Assembly: GCA_963457665.1 (NCBI GenBank)
Contig: OY735207.1
Coordinates: 62,083,888 to 62,147,887 of the forward strand
Length of the DNA stretch: 64,000 bases
Source: Thysanoteuthis rhombus
Taxonomy: Eukaryota > Mollusca > Cephalopoda > Oegopsida > Thysanoteuthidae
Direction: 5' to 3'
Both the position numbers and the translations under genes were made by a program. The notes below the pieces were generated by a model. The model was not told where the DNA came from and made no database searches. It saw only the letters and a list, made by a program, of their open reading frames with translations. Below, piece by piece: positions 45,607 through 59,910 of the stretch (position 1 is its first letter; the number at the start of each line of letters is the position of its first letter).

Positions 45607-48600
45607 GTATTGTATATCCTTTAATGATATTGATTTGAATTTGCTGTACGTGATGTAGTGGTTGGATCACAGAAACTTATTAGTGATCTCTATTCTATTT
45701 CTTTTTAGGCTTGCTATTTCACTTAATACTATGGCCTATCAAACTGAAGAAAACAAACTATAGTGACACATATTTAAATATTGCTGGTATCTATGTCAAT
45801 CTATTTATACTACCTATAATATGCATTTAGAATAGGGTGATTATACTGACATTGCTTGCATCAATTCCCCACCACTGACAATCCTTTCTTCCTGATTTAC
45901 AATGAATTTCTGTAGCAAAATTATTAGCAATGCTTTTACGTTATACATACTTGCTTGCATTTATTTCTGATCCCTGAAAATCTCGTCTTTCTGATCTTTT
46001 AATGTATACAGCGTATATTAAGTAATGAAAATTGCTTTAACGATTTTCAGGTAAAAAAAAAAAATTGTATGCTCTTTGCAACTTTAAACTCTAAATATAT
46101 AAACTTTTTTCCCCCAAATTTGTTATTATTTTACACAGAATCTATAATGGTGCTAGGTGTGAAATTTTCTTGTTGGGATCATCAGTTTTTTACCATGTTG
46201 CTGCTTCAGGTTTTTAAAAACAAAATGGTCATATCGATATGACTCCCCAGTAGTGTTGATCAAATGCCACCTCCTTTTCAGCTATAATTTTAATATATAG
46301 CTCATGTCATACTACACATAGTTTATTTTATATAGGGTATTACCATAATATATTGTGAATGATATTTTACACTACATCTCATTGAAATTTTTGGAAACCC
46401 AGGCTTATATATCTAATCTCACCATCACAAACTAATGAGTGAGTTAGCGAAATTAGTTATTATTATTCATAGAAAACAATGCATTAAATAGGGTTACATT
46501 CTGGAGTTGAAAAAGTTATGGATAAAATCTTACAATTGTTTTAAAATTGAGGAAAAGTTTCAACCTCTCTTTTCTTATCAGTGTTTTCTGAATTTTTTTC
46601 TTGACATTGTGTGGGGGCTTTAAAATAAGTAACTCTTAAAAAAAAGCTAGCAAGATGACACCAAAGCAGACAATCACAACTTCACGAGCAGAAAACTCAA
46701 TATAGATGGCAATTAACACTCTGTCAGGATGCTGCAAAACTTACCTGTCATCTAACAGGTTCCAGGCTTTTTTCCAAACAGTTATGCAATTTTGACCAAT
46801 CACACTTGAAACAAGAGTAAAAAAAATTCCCATCTCTGGACTCTATCACTCATCAAGTGTGGAGATGGTTGTCTCTCTCTCTCTCTCACACATTCACCTT
46901 TTGGCTGCATTATATGCACACTACTACACATCATCACTAAGGCAAGTAAGAACTTACAAACTCATCCTCCATTAACAGACGCCTACATACAAACCTATAA
47001 CAGTAACTTCGAGTTTCAACTTTTATTTAAATGTTTCTCAAGACTGGAGCTCGTAAAAGGAGGTGTGTGATACATAACATAATGAAATATATATATAAAT
47101 AATATGAATTGAAGGATTTGCTACACAAACATGTTTGATTCTGCCCTATTTGGGTTCCTCAGGCAAATGATTTGATTTATTTTAGATCTCTATTTTGGAC
47201 GTTTTTGGGGTGTCTATTTTTCTAGGGTGGAGAACCTTCTTCTATTTATATGTCTTTTTTTTCTTTTGTTTAGTTGTTGGTCACTGCTTGTTATATTTTT
47301 CTGTTTTACATAGTGGAAATACTTTACTGTCTGGTAGTTATAAATTAGCAGGAAATAGTGTCGGCACTTTCTTCATCAGTATGTCGTTAAAACATCAGCT
47401 CTGATATGTTTCCTCTCTGATAGTATTTTATTCTAACTCAATGTTGAATGTATTGAACACTTCATAAAATAAACCCATCACACGTCAGATATTGCATTAT
47501 ATCATATTGTATTCTTGACTTGTATTGTGTGTATATGTATATACATTTATATATTTGGGAGAGAGAGAAACTCTCGGGTTTGCCTTGTGGCACTGAGCTG
47601 AGGAAATGTTTTTGTTGCATTATCTAAGATAGCAGTGGATGTAGTAAAAGTTTGATTTGAAGGTCTTATATACTTTTTTGATCTGGTTTTGAATGCAATT
47701 TGAATTAGTTTCAGCTGGTAATAGCTAATCTAAAGATTTTTGTTGGTTTTAAATTCTGGATTGTTTTTAATTCTAAGACGTCTTAGATTCTTCATTTTTC
47801 AGTGTGCTAAGCCATGATTATTTCATGCTGCATACGAATTGGTTAAAATTTAAAAAAGTGTTGAGTTTTAATGATTGAAATGATGTTATCTAGATCAAAT
47901 GGATACTTGATTAATCTTGAAACTGTTTTCTCTTGTCTTTGAATTTTGCAGCAATTTCATTTGCCATTGTCAATTACAATGGTACATCTGGTCACAAAGT
48001 TCTTGCTAGCCTGGTTTGTACGTTCCATCTGGCAGATTAAGTCTAAACAAGCTCGCATCGAGCTCACCTGGATACCTTACTTAAAACGTGTAGCGCCACC
48101 TGGTAAGTGTTAAACTTTGATGCATTATGAGACACTAGCTGAAAATCTGTCCAATGGGTAGTTTTTTCCACTTTGAACATTTTATTTTAATCATACCTTA
48201 TATATCATGAACTGTCAGATCACATTTAATCAGGTATTTAACAAAAGGTAGATGAATTATACTTTGTTTTTTTTGGGGGGGGAATTTTTCAAGAAATAAT
48301 CTGCTATGCTAAAAACACGCGTTGAAAAATAGGGATATATTGTGTTGTTCCTGAGTTGCACTGTCACATACAGACATAGATATTTTGCGAATTATAGTAG
48401 GATTCAGTTTTCTTATGAATATTGTTGAGAATAGTCTAGTATTTTAAACTTTTAGTAAAATGAAAGAGTTTTGAGTTTAAGTCCAAATTTTTATTTAAAA
48501 TTGTGTTGCTGAATCTAATCTGTTGAGAAAACCTTCCTCCAGTTAATATTAACTTTTAGGTGTGAAAACCGGAAATTTCTGTCATTGCAGTTCTATGCCA

Positions 48601-51600
48601 AACTCAATAAAAAGAAAGAGAATGCAGTAGAATACAAAATGCCACTCACTGTAGCATTTTTAGACTTCAAGAAGGCATTCAACTCTGTAGAAATTCCCAT
48701 GGTCATGAAAGCCATCACTCTACAAGGTGTAGATCCTGTATATATCAAAGTGCTGCAACATATATACAATCACAACAACTCTTCTATCAGGCTACATAAA
48801 GACTCTGAACTCTTCCAGCTCCCAAAAGGAGTAAGACAAGGTGATACCAGCTCACCCAAACACTTCACAGCCTGCCTTGAGATGATCTTCTGAAACCTGG
48901 ACTGGGAGAATAGAGGAATCAAAATGGACGGCAAATATCTGAGCAACCACAGATTTGCAGACGACATCATCCTTTTCGCAGAGAACTTCAACTAATGCTA
49001 GATGAATGAAACAAAGAAAGCAAAAGAGTTGGCCTACACATGAACTTCCATAAAATGAAAGTCATGTGCAACAACCACATTGAGAATAAAAAATAAGAAC
49101 ATAACTGTCAAAATCAAAGATGCTAAATTCGGGAAAGTAGACCACTACATTTACCTAGGACAACAAATCTCTATGAAACCCACAAAAGAAGAAATCAAGC
49201 AGAGAATAATCATGGCAAGTCTTCGGCAGAGCAAGCTCAACGTTTAAAAACAAGATGATCCCAATAATCCTAAAAAGAAGAGTATACAACCAATGCATCC
49301 TCCCAATAGTCACTTATGGAGCTGAAACATGATGATGACTTCATCTTTAAAATGACAGGATAGTGAGACAAAAAACAAAATGTAATGATTGGAGTAGATA
49401 TGTTGAAAGGATGCATTGCTTAGCTGCAGGTTGCTGTGGCTGAATTGGTCAAGACATCATCCTTGAAAGACTCGCTTCTATAATATGGAATATAGGCTGA
49501 GAGTTCAAGTCTTGTCAAAAGTTACTTCTATTCCATGCCACTTATTTTAGCAATTACATTGTTTTGATAGAAAGAAACAATAAGATAAGATTCCAAAGAC
49601 TTGTCAAGAGTTTAGTCTTATATTGTCTGAATTTCTTAGATGGAGTATTTATCAGTATTAAATTTTAATTAGCCCCCCCCCCCTATCATTTTATTACAAT
49701 GCTTGGATTGTTTTTACATTTATTTGATGGGAATGAAATAAGCTTCCAATGAAGCCTATTGTCCTGGAACAGTACTTTGCAGATTAGGCTATGAAAGCTA
49801 ACCAGCAGGAGCCATTCAAAGTTAGCCATATAACAATATTGTTAAAATATATACTGTTATATGCAGTCTTTTATTATTGAGCTAAGAGTACAATCATTAA
49901 AAAAAAAGCGTGAAAAATATTACTCTCTGAAATCACTTCAGCTTTGCAAGTGGAAGGAAGTATTGTTTTTAAATCCAAATAATCTCTCTCCATCTCAGTT
50001 CAGCTTCTTATATGCTTGAAACTCGTGTACCATTGTGCAATAAACCAAGATAGTATTTCACTCAATGCTAGTTTGAGTTATGCCCACTGTTATTTGTACA
50101 ATTCACTTTAATTACCAGAGTACTTTCCATCCAAGTGATTCTCTGAGTAAAGTGAAATATGATATTATCTTTTTATCTTTGTGTTTGGCAGTTTCTGACT
50201 ACATTGTGACACTTCAGATTTATTTCCAACGTTAATGTCCGTAATCTTTTGACTTCTAATTTCAATCCTTCCTGTGTTTTCTCATGACAGGTATCATCAG
50301 TGCTCTGGACATTGGCTTATCAAACTGGAGCTTTGAATTTATCACAGTTTCTTTGTAAGTTTTGAGAATCTTTGTGTGCACGCATATCCCCTTTCATATA
50401 TGTCACTTCCAGTTTTTGCATTTCTGTTTTCTTGGAAATATCTCTTGTAGACCGATGAGCCAATTCCGTAAATTCCTGCTAAGCTTTGCATGCATCTCAT
50501 CTCTTGGCCTATACTGATGGAATCCAAAAGTCATCACTGGTTCCTTCCTAATTAATGGTCCCACAAGCTATTAATGCTGATACTTGATCTGCTGATTGAG
50601 TTATCTGAGCATAATATGTGGGCATATTCCTTCAACTTACTTATTCATCAATGTCCTCCCCCTGTCTCCTGGCATCCCCTGTTATTATAGGTTGTTGTTG
50701 TTCAAGAAAGATAATGGTGTTATAACAGTTGTGATAACTACAAAGTTGTTATGGCCAATATTTGAGGGTGGGTGATAGATGAAAGACAGCAAATACCGTT
50801 TATCAGAGGGGTCAGCAACAGGTGGGCCATTGACGTGTTTCTTGTGGGCCATGGGTTTTGAGCCTTTTCTAAAAAATATTCCAGTTTTATGTATTTGGGG
50901 GCCATTAAGTAGTTGATGAAAAAAAAAAATGTTCATTGACTACAAATGTTTTTGCTTAATTCATTTCATTTTTGCAGTTGCTTTGCCAGTATGTCAGACA
51001 TATTTCTTACTGGGAGTAAGGTCGGGGTTGTTATCTCTGTCATCAAATGGACTTACAGTATAGTAAATTAGTGCTCAGCCCAAAATATTGGGCTTATAGG
51101 TTCAAAGTGTGATTCTGTTCTTTCATTTACGGTTTTCTATATGAGTAGTCAATCATGTAGGTGGAAGTTTTTTGGTCCACCAACTATTCGCCTTATATTG
51201 TGAACTACACTTTGATGAGCTCCTTTATATCGAGGGGTTCCTGTATCAGACTTCATTCCCTGAAGGTCAGTGTGCCTCCCTCTCCTCAACGCATGATCAG
51301 CTGTTCCAGTTTTCAAAGTGTCTCCGCATGTTCAACTTTCTGTGTTCCTCAAGTCTTATCTTTTGTGTGTAGCTGGTCTTGCATCTAACAAAATCCTGAC
51401 AAAAACTACAGTAGTATATCTCGGAATTTTTGAGATGAGGTATTATTATTATTTCCATTATTATTCGGACTATCCTCATCATTGTTATACTGCCTCACAC
51501 TAGGATCGAACCTAGTTCGATCCTAGTGTGAGGCAGTATAACAATACTACTAACGCTGAAAGAGGGAAGTACGGTCGATATACCCCCGTCGGATAAATAA

Positions 51601-54600
51601 AGGGTTCGGTTCGTTACTTCCCAAAAATCTCCCAGATGTTACCTGACGAAGGCCGTAGAGTGCAACGGCCGAAACGTTGTATGAAAAACAACAAAGATGA
51701 GGATAGTCCGAATAATAATGGAAATAAAAACTACAGTAATCCCTCCATTTTCATGGACTTTAAATTCAAGTGCAAATTTTTACTTCAAATGTTTTGTTTA
51801 CATATGTCATAAGATTCAAGTTCTCTGTATACAAAATTAAAAAATATCTCCAATTGTATAAGGTGTACACAAATAATTTTCATCCCATATTTTTGCCAAT
51901 CTTTCCTCTATTAAGTTTTATACAACTTTGACTTCTGAATCTTCTGAAATCAAATTCTTTCGAAGTGGTGGGGAAAAAAGCATTTTTAGAACTTGAATTA
52001 ATCAAATCATTCAAATGAAATGGAAAAATATGCAATTTGGAAGATGATATTTGCAATATATTAATTCTTTGACAAAAGGAAAGACTTTATATTTACTATA
52101 TGGCTTTGGAGATCTGCACTGCATATGATGAAAGAATGAATTATCGGAGAAGGAATTGTTATTTGGCGACATCATTGTAAGCCTTCCTAAAAAGCAGTTT
52201 TCAATTATTTATTGTTCTTTGCAAAATGTTTTTTTTTTATCTACTGCACCCCCAATACATGATATGATTCTGAAAATTGTTTCTTTCTTTTATTTTCTAT
52301 ACAGGTATACCATGTGTAAATCAACAGCTGTTATTTTTATACTGGGATTTTCTCTATTATTTAAATTAGAAAAATTTGTAAGTAATCTCCATTTAAAAAA
52401 ATTCATTTCACATTTGCTTCTAAATATATACTTGCATAGGCAGTTATGTATGAATTCTTGGTGTGTAGCTGGTCTCGCATCAAAGAAAATCCGGACAAAA
52501 ACTACAGTGGTCCCTCCAATTTCATGGAATTCAAATACAAATGCAAATTTCTACTTCAAATGTTTTGTTTACATTTGTCACAACATTTAAATTCTTCATA
52601 TTCATTTGTGCATGGGAATAGCATGCAGTCATTTTACAATCCATTGAGAACAAAATGTACTCATTTTAACTTTATTTTCCAAGAGACCTCAACTAAAAAT
52701 GTTTTTTGAATAATTAAAATTGTTGTGAGAATTTTTCTTCTCACATTATTTTTCTGGCAGGAATTTTTTTTAAATATAAATTAATGCTAATCACTTCGCT
52801 TCATGTCATTACAGAAGGTTTCATCAGAAGGTACTTCTTTCAGATAGTGGGTCCATCTGTATAGATATTATATAAAATATATATAAAAACAAATATTTAA
52901 TTTATTCATTTCCTTTTCTTTTTCTTTTTTTTTCAGCGACCATCTTTAGTTTTGGTTGTGTTTTTTATATCTGGAGGGTTGTTTCTCTTCACTTTCCATT
53001 CTACACAGTTCCACCTCATTGGCTTCATCTTGGTAATGTCTGCAACATTTTTATCTGGTCTTCGATGGACGCTTACACAAATCATGGCCAACCGCAGTGA
53101 AATGGGTTTGTATATATAATCTTTTATTTTTTTCTTTTCTGAAATTTCGTTTGTGTATGAGAGATGGAGGTGTATTTGAAGTACAGGAGTTTTTCTCAGT
53201 AACTTTAGATCTTTTGGTTCACTTTTATGGTGATTCACTTGCAACTGACGTGGAACCAACTTAGAATCACAATGAATTAGCGATAGAAAGAGCAATATGA
53301 AGGATAACCATAAGAGATGGAAAAGATTGGCATAGATCTGTGGGCAGACCAGGTTGAGAGATATTATACAATCAAGTAAGAGAAATGGTGTTGGACTGGA
53401 CAATCGAATATGTTTTATTGTTAGGTCAGGGTCAAATTAAGGGTACAGTTTAGCATTATTGCTACATTATTTAAACCCCTTCTTATAAAACCTTTTGATA
53501 TTTCCTTTCTCAAAATTGAAAACTTTCGTCAAGGTTTGAAGGTCTAATAGACTGGAAGCATAAGATTAGAAGAAAATCTTAAATTGAAATTTTCCCTGTC
53601 TGGGTTTTGAATTCAGTCTGCTGATCATACTTATCTCATTTCTATACTCTGGTGTATTGTTGCTTTCATTGATTTCTTTAGCAATAAAAGTAATTTTCTT
53701 GTGAGCATGAATGCAACCTAAATGTGTGTGATATAGGTAAATTGAGACATGCTGATTTTAAATATGCCTTTGTTTTTTTCTGTGATGCATAGTTCTCAAC
53801 TTTTAAGAGTACAAACATACACACACTAACATATACATGCACACACACACACATTACTTACTGCTTCATAATAGAGAAGATAAGTAAATCTTCATTTTAA
53901 TGTTGCATAAGGATAATAATTTCCTTTTCCTCTAATCCAGTCAAGAATTAGAATTTGCCATGTCTCTTTTTTAAAATTTTATTTCCTCTTATTTTGCTTC
54001 ATTTTTTTCTCCCCTCTTCCAGGCCTTCGAAATCCTATTGACATGATGTACCATATTCAACCATGGATGATCTTGGGACTTCTGCCACTGTCAGCCACCT
54101 TTGAAGGTCAGGTTTATAAAACTCTCTCATTTTTATAAATTCTCTATCTCTGTGCTGTGTAATAAAAAGCTGAAATTATTTTGTGTGATGCTCCAAATAA
54201 CAAATACAATCTATTCTAAAATTTTTGAATACAGTCTTCAAAATCTTAAAGTTATTAAAATTAGGTTGCCAATGTTCTTGAAAATTGATAGGGAAGCCAT
54301 ATTCTCAAAAGCATCTCTGAATAATTGTACTAGCTCAATATACGCGACCCCCAGGTGGTTATCCCCAGCTATATGGAGTCATAGGCATAAAATATGGAGC
54401 CTACGGACATCAAGTTATGTAATTTAATTTTTTTTTTTTTTTTGGTAAAATGCAATTTCTAGGGAGAATGAATAAATATTTACAACTGAAATGAATTCTC
54501 GAAAACCATTTCATTGTAACTTGCCTCTGCAAAAATGTGATATAAGCCTTGATTTAATTGAGTGTAATGCAATCTCTGACCCTGTACTTTATGCAGGTCC

Positions 54601-57600
54601 TTGCATGTCAGCAACTATTGTTATATGGTGGTATTTTATAATGTTACTAAAAGTGATATTTGATTTCCTTTTTGCGAGACTGTTGATGCCTATGAGTTTC
54701 AAAGAATGTTTGCAGTATGGAACCAAGTACGAGAGTGGATCAATAAGTCCACAGCCTGACCCTTGGTTATTAGCTGAATTTTGAACTGAAATTTTCACTG
54801 TATAATGTTTGATCTATATGATTAAAATTTGACACTGAATTATGTACGATAACTAAGAAATTATGCTGAAAAGTAAATATTTGTTGTGTAGAAATACTTT
54901 TTTTTTCATTAGGCTACAGCTTTATCAATGTATAACTGAATTATAAAATGAATTCATCTTTATTTGATTTATTCTTTAATTTCCAATCAAAACAATATTT
55001 CACTACAGATACACAATGTCATTTCCTATACATTCGTTCTTCACTCCTAAATTTAGTGAAGTGTCTAATTTTCCATGTAATATCTAAATCAAACCGACTC
55101 CAAAAGTTGAACTGGGAAACTCTGAAAAACTGACGAACCCACGAACCCATGCTCATATTCTAGAGATTCCGTATCATCACATTCTGAACCAATTCACACA
55201 TTGCACAGCGTACCCACAGAACATGCTACCCCCCAAACTAAGCAAACAAATGTGGAGACGGCTGCAAACTGTAAGAGCAGAAAGTGAAAGTACCAAAGGG
55301 GTACTTTATGGATGCATGAGTGACCACTCCATGGAACAAACTCAAACGGACAACCGTTAAATCAAAGAACATAACTTTTTTCAAATGTAACCTCGAAAAG
55401 GATATTGGCCAAAAAAACTTAACTAATTTTTTTTTTTTTTTTTTTTTGAACTAGAAGAAAAAAATTATTCCATCTCGAACAAAATCTGCGTGTGGTCATA
55501 AATACCCCTCCTACTGGAGTACCTTTTGTCAAAACTCGAGTCGAGTACATTTTGTCTGTATATATATTCAGGTATGTTTGTTTTGTGGATGTTGAAAGAA
55601 ATCCGACGAGATGGTAATAATGTTTGATAATATGAAAATGAATAGATTGAGAAAAGATTGTTTAGTGCATCTCAAAAATTTTATTATGAAGAACCTATGC
55701 ATTTCATCTATGGAAAATGACTTCTCATGAAATTCTCCTCACAAACACAGAAGTTGACATATTAAGGCCTCCTCTTCTGTGAGGCTAGACACTGGTCTTT
55801 TCAACTTTTCTGCCCGGATGTCACTAGCTTTCAGTCTGACGTAGTATCATTTTCTTTTCCACTTCTAACCCTCAAGAAGTGTATTCTCCATAGACAAAAT
55901 GCATAGGTTACTTTTGATAAAAAGATTTTCAAGATGCACTCAACTGGTTTTCCTCAATCGTTCAATTTTTATATTGTCAATTATATTCGAATGTATACAC
56001 ACATAGTATTCTGAGGTCTTCAATTAATATGGAAATATTGACAAAATAGTATGTTTTTTTTTAGGTTGCCTTAGTATGATATACCTGTATGAAAAAAAAT
56101 ACTGCCTTTAATTTGTGGATATTTGGTATTTATCGATTAGGTGATAAATGAAATGAAAGTTTGCTAAATACTGAAATATTAATGTATATAATTTGCAGTT
56201 TTTTTTTTAAATTTGTAGCTGAAAGATCCAGGTGCATATTATCTATGAAAACATGATTGCCAAACTTTTTTCCAGCACTGTTTGTTGAGTGTAGAAGGTC
56301 GTTTGACTACTACTTTTGTTATGATGATTGATTATATAGAAAACTGAAAACATACTTGTCAGATGGCAGACATAGCAGTAATTTATGATGAAAATCCTCT
56401 TTCAATCATTTTTTCTTTTCTTTTTTCTTTTCTGTTTCTTTTTTTCTTTTCTATTTCTCTTTTCTTTTCCTTTTTTCTCTTTTCCTTATCTTTTTAAATC
56501 TATTTATTTATTTATCTTTGAAAATACATAGTTGATCCAATAATAACGAGACCTGATGATTTTTTTTTCTCTCAAATGTGCACACATACACCTACAATCA
56601 CCACACAACAAGGGAAATTCATGACTTCTTATGTTGAAGCAAATTTCCAGTCATCCATTCAACTAACTCAGTGGTTTTGAAACTGGGGTCTGACAGATGA
56701 TCTTCTGCTGCAGTGTTCCCTCTAAACCTGACATTGTGAATCTTGTGACAGGAAAATGATATCGATCGCACAACTATTGAAAAACAATTATAGTACCCAG
56801 ACCTGTTTTAGAATTCAAATATAATTGATGTAGAATAAATGTTTTCCTTTCTTTCTTTTTTTTTCATTTTATTGAAGCTTAATCAGAATGCAGAATATCT
56901 ATGGTAGCAGGTTACTCTGATGTGCCTTTAGATGCCTTAAACATTCAAGTCCATCAGTATTAGGTTGAAAAGAAAATACTGTCACATTTTAGGTGTGAGA
57001 ACTTTGAGGTCATTTTTCAATTATATAAGGCAAAACTAAATATAAAACCTTGTCCTTTTGTCTTTCAGAAATATTTGATGTTCTGTTGGAAAAAATTTCA
57101 ATGGTTTTGACTCCCAAAGATGATACACATTTAAAACCCTGCATGATTTAAGAGTTTATTGAAATAAAGTCTTGAGTGTTACAACATGCCAATGATGCTA
57201 TGTTCAATTTTAGTTACGAAAATTTTTCTTCATTTGATGACCAACTTCAATTGACAGTTAAGCTCTCTTAATTATAATTGAAGAAAATCCTAAACTGACT
57301 GCATGAAAAATAGCACACCTGTTCAATACAATATAAACCACCCCCATGGTCTTGGTAGAGTGTCAAAACTTGGTCAATATGTGCCACATATTCTGACTAA
57401 TTCTCTACTCTCCATCTGTTTATCATCAAGGACAAGACATGCTATCAAAGCATTTCTGGAAAGGATGGTTTGATATGAAGGGAATGGTCCATCGTAAAGT
57501 GCTAAATTGAAACGAAGCAGTCAATTCTGAGAGATATTGTCAATGGGGTGCATTGCATTGTTAAAAAGCGACCTCTACAGGTCAATCAGAAAAGTGATTA

Positions 57601-59839
57601 ATCTTGCAAGAAGACATGGGACTACATGCAAGATGCACCCATGAAAATATTCTGGTTCTACTCGCCATATCTTGCTCCATTGTATGATAATCTTTTCTGA
57701 TCTTTACATTTCATGGACAAGGAAACATTTCATCAATTATGAAGAGGTTAGAAATGACAGTTTTTCATAGTTTTTTTTTTTCATTCCAAACCTCCAAACT
57801 GTTATGCTTTAGGCATTGATAACTAACTTATTAAATAGGATTATGGCATTCAAAATGAAGGAAAATATTACCTTGATTGGATGTGACAATCATCATGAAA
57901 TGAAAATTAGTATTATTTTTTTTTTTTTTTTTTTTTTTTTGGAAAAGAAGCGACAGGACTTTCTTCCCAACCTAATATTAGCAAGGTAGTTTTGCAGGCT
58001 GTTGCGAGTGAGTTCGATCCTCACTCAGAGCCCTATAATGATGACATCACTTCAAACTGAGCTAAATATCTATTAATACTGTTTTAATTTCTTTCTTCTT
58101 CTCTTTCTTTCTTTTTTCTTGTTCAGGTATCCATTTGGTCAGCACAAATCAGGTATTCCGATTTGATGATCCAATTCTTCTCTTGACAAACATTGGTTTA
58201 ATGTCTTTAGGAGCATTCTTGGCATTTTTTATGGAAACTGCTGAATTTCTTCTCTTGGCCAATACTTCAAGTTTGACCCTTTCAATTGCTGGGATCTTCA
58301 AGGTTTGTTTTTTTTTTCTTACTTAACGTAGAATTTCACTTAAATTTTATATTCATATAGTTATTTCAGCGATATAAGCATTGGTAGAAAGAAACCATCA
58401 AAATGTGATTATAAAAATGTGTGAGCTTTCAAGATGAATTATTATTGTTTCATGAAGTAATCAGGCGAGTATCCGTATTGTTTTTTTTTTCTGGTTGTCT
58501 CTTAGAAATTACCATCTGCGATACACAAGTTCTGTCTGGAAGGAATCCAACCATTCAACATTAACAAAAAATTAGCGAACCTAGGGCAGTTGCATCTTAG
58601 TCCTCTTCAAAGTACTCCCATTTGGACCTCATATATTTAGTTTGGCATCCCTTTAAAACCATCTTTTCAAAACCATCTGCAAAATCCTCTTTCAGGATTG
58701 CCATCAGGTTCGTTGCATCCTCCTTATTCTTGTCTAGTTTGAAATCCCTTTGGGCGCCGCTAAGTATGGATTTTTAGGGGAAAGTGAGGGTTGTTGACTC
58801 ACCTGGATGATGTGACGTTTTGCTACAATATCCAGCGTAAAATGTGAAGAATGACTCACTTGATCATGATGAATGTGACAGTCACTCAGTTGTAGACAAG
58901 CTCACTCATTGCTGTTTCACTGCTGAGTGAGTAACCCCATATGATTGTCTGTTCATGCATGTGTAGTAAGGTCCACTCTTATTTACCAAGTTACATCAAG
59001 GCTTAAGAAAGCTACATCAAAGCTTTTCCGGACATACTTTGTATCCCTGAAAAAGACTGGGTATGGTATCAACCAAAAGGGTGTATTGAAAATGGAAATG
59101 AGTATACTTCTCTAAATAATTCATGGAAGAAGCGGAATATATATATATATGTGTGTGTGTGTGTGTAGGCTAAATATGTTAATCACTGCTACCCACAAAA
59201 CTTGTTTAGATACTGTTGTTGGGTTTAGTTTTTTCATGTGATCTGACTTTTATTTGTATCTTTGTATTAATGAATCTGGACTTGGCCCAACCCTAATCAT
59301 TCATAGTAGAAACTTGCACACACACTCTCCTCAATGAGTAAGGAAAATATTTTTTTTGTGGGGGGAGGGATTAAAATTCCTTTGCAAAATCAAGTTTTAG
59401 TGGGGTACTACTTTCAATATAAGTTTATGCTAAATTGATCCCTTTTTTTTGTGTCCATGCTTTGGACATTTAAGTGACCAACAAATGACATAAGAAGTAA
59501 CTTGTCTATCGATCCCCTCTTTTTTCAATTGATCACCCCCACATGACATGCTGTCAAAAGACATTGGTCACCAGGTGGTTGAGAAAAAAACACCTTTTCA
59601 CTTATATCTCCTCTGTTATGTATGTAACTGTTGTGGCTGTCATTACTCACCGCTACCCACAACATACTTGTTTAAACACTTTTGCTGAGTTTAGATATTC
59701 ATGTGTTCTGATAATTATTTATATGTTGATGACAATTGGAAGGTGTAGAGAGAAAACTTGAAATATGTTTTTCTTTTCACCTGCTTTTTTCATCAGCACT
59801 CTGTCAGATCACTTCACATCCACAATACAAACACAATTT

Positions 59840-59910
<71 letters not shown>

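Larger units (their letters stand above)
51371..51830 (+). repeat. Dispersed repeat in intron 3, split by a SINE; pair with 52463-52590
   Basis: Left part 51371-51413 and right part 51726-51830 together match 52463-52590: AGCTGGTCTYGCATCWAA, AAAACTACAGTRRTCCCTCC, TTCATGGA, TACTTCAAATGTTTTGTTTA. The match resumes exactly where the SINE ends. Confidence 0.8.

Noticed and set aside
52933-53403. Minus-strand ORF of 156 codons
   Set aside because: Lies opposite SLC35C2 exon 5 and the start of intron 5; a shadow.
54491-54784. Plus-strand ORF of 97 codons
   Set aside because: Located in intron 6 of SLC35C2; no splice context and no recognisable domain.
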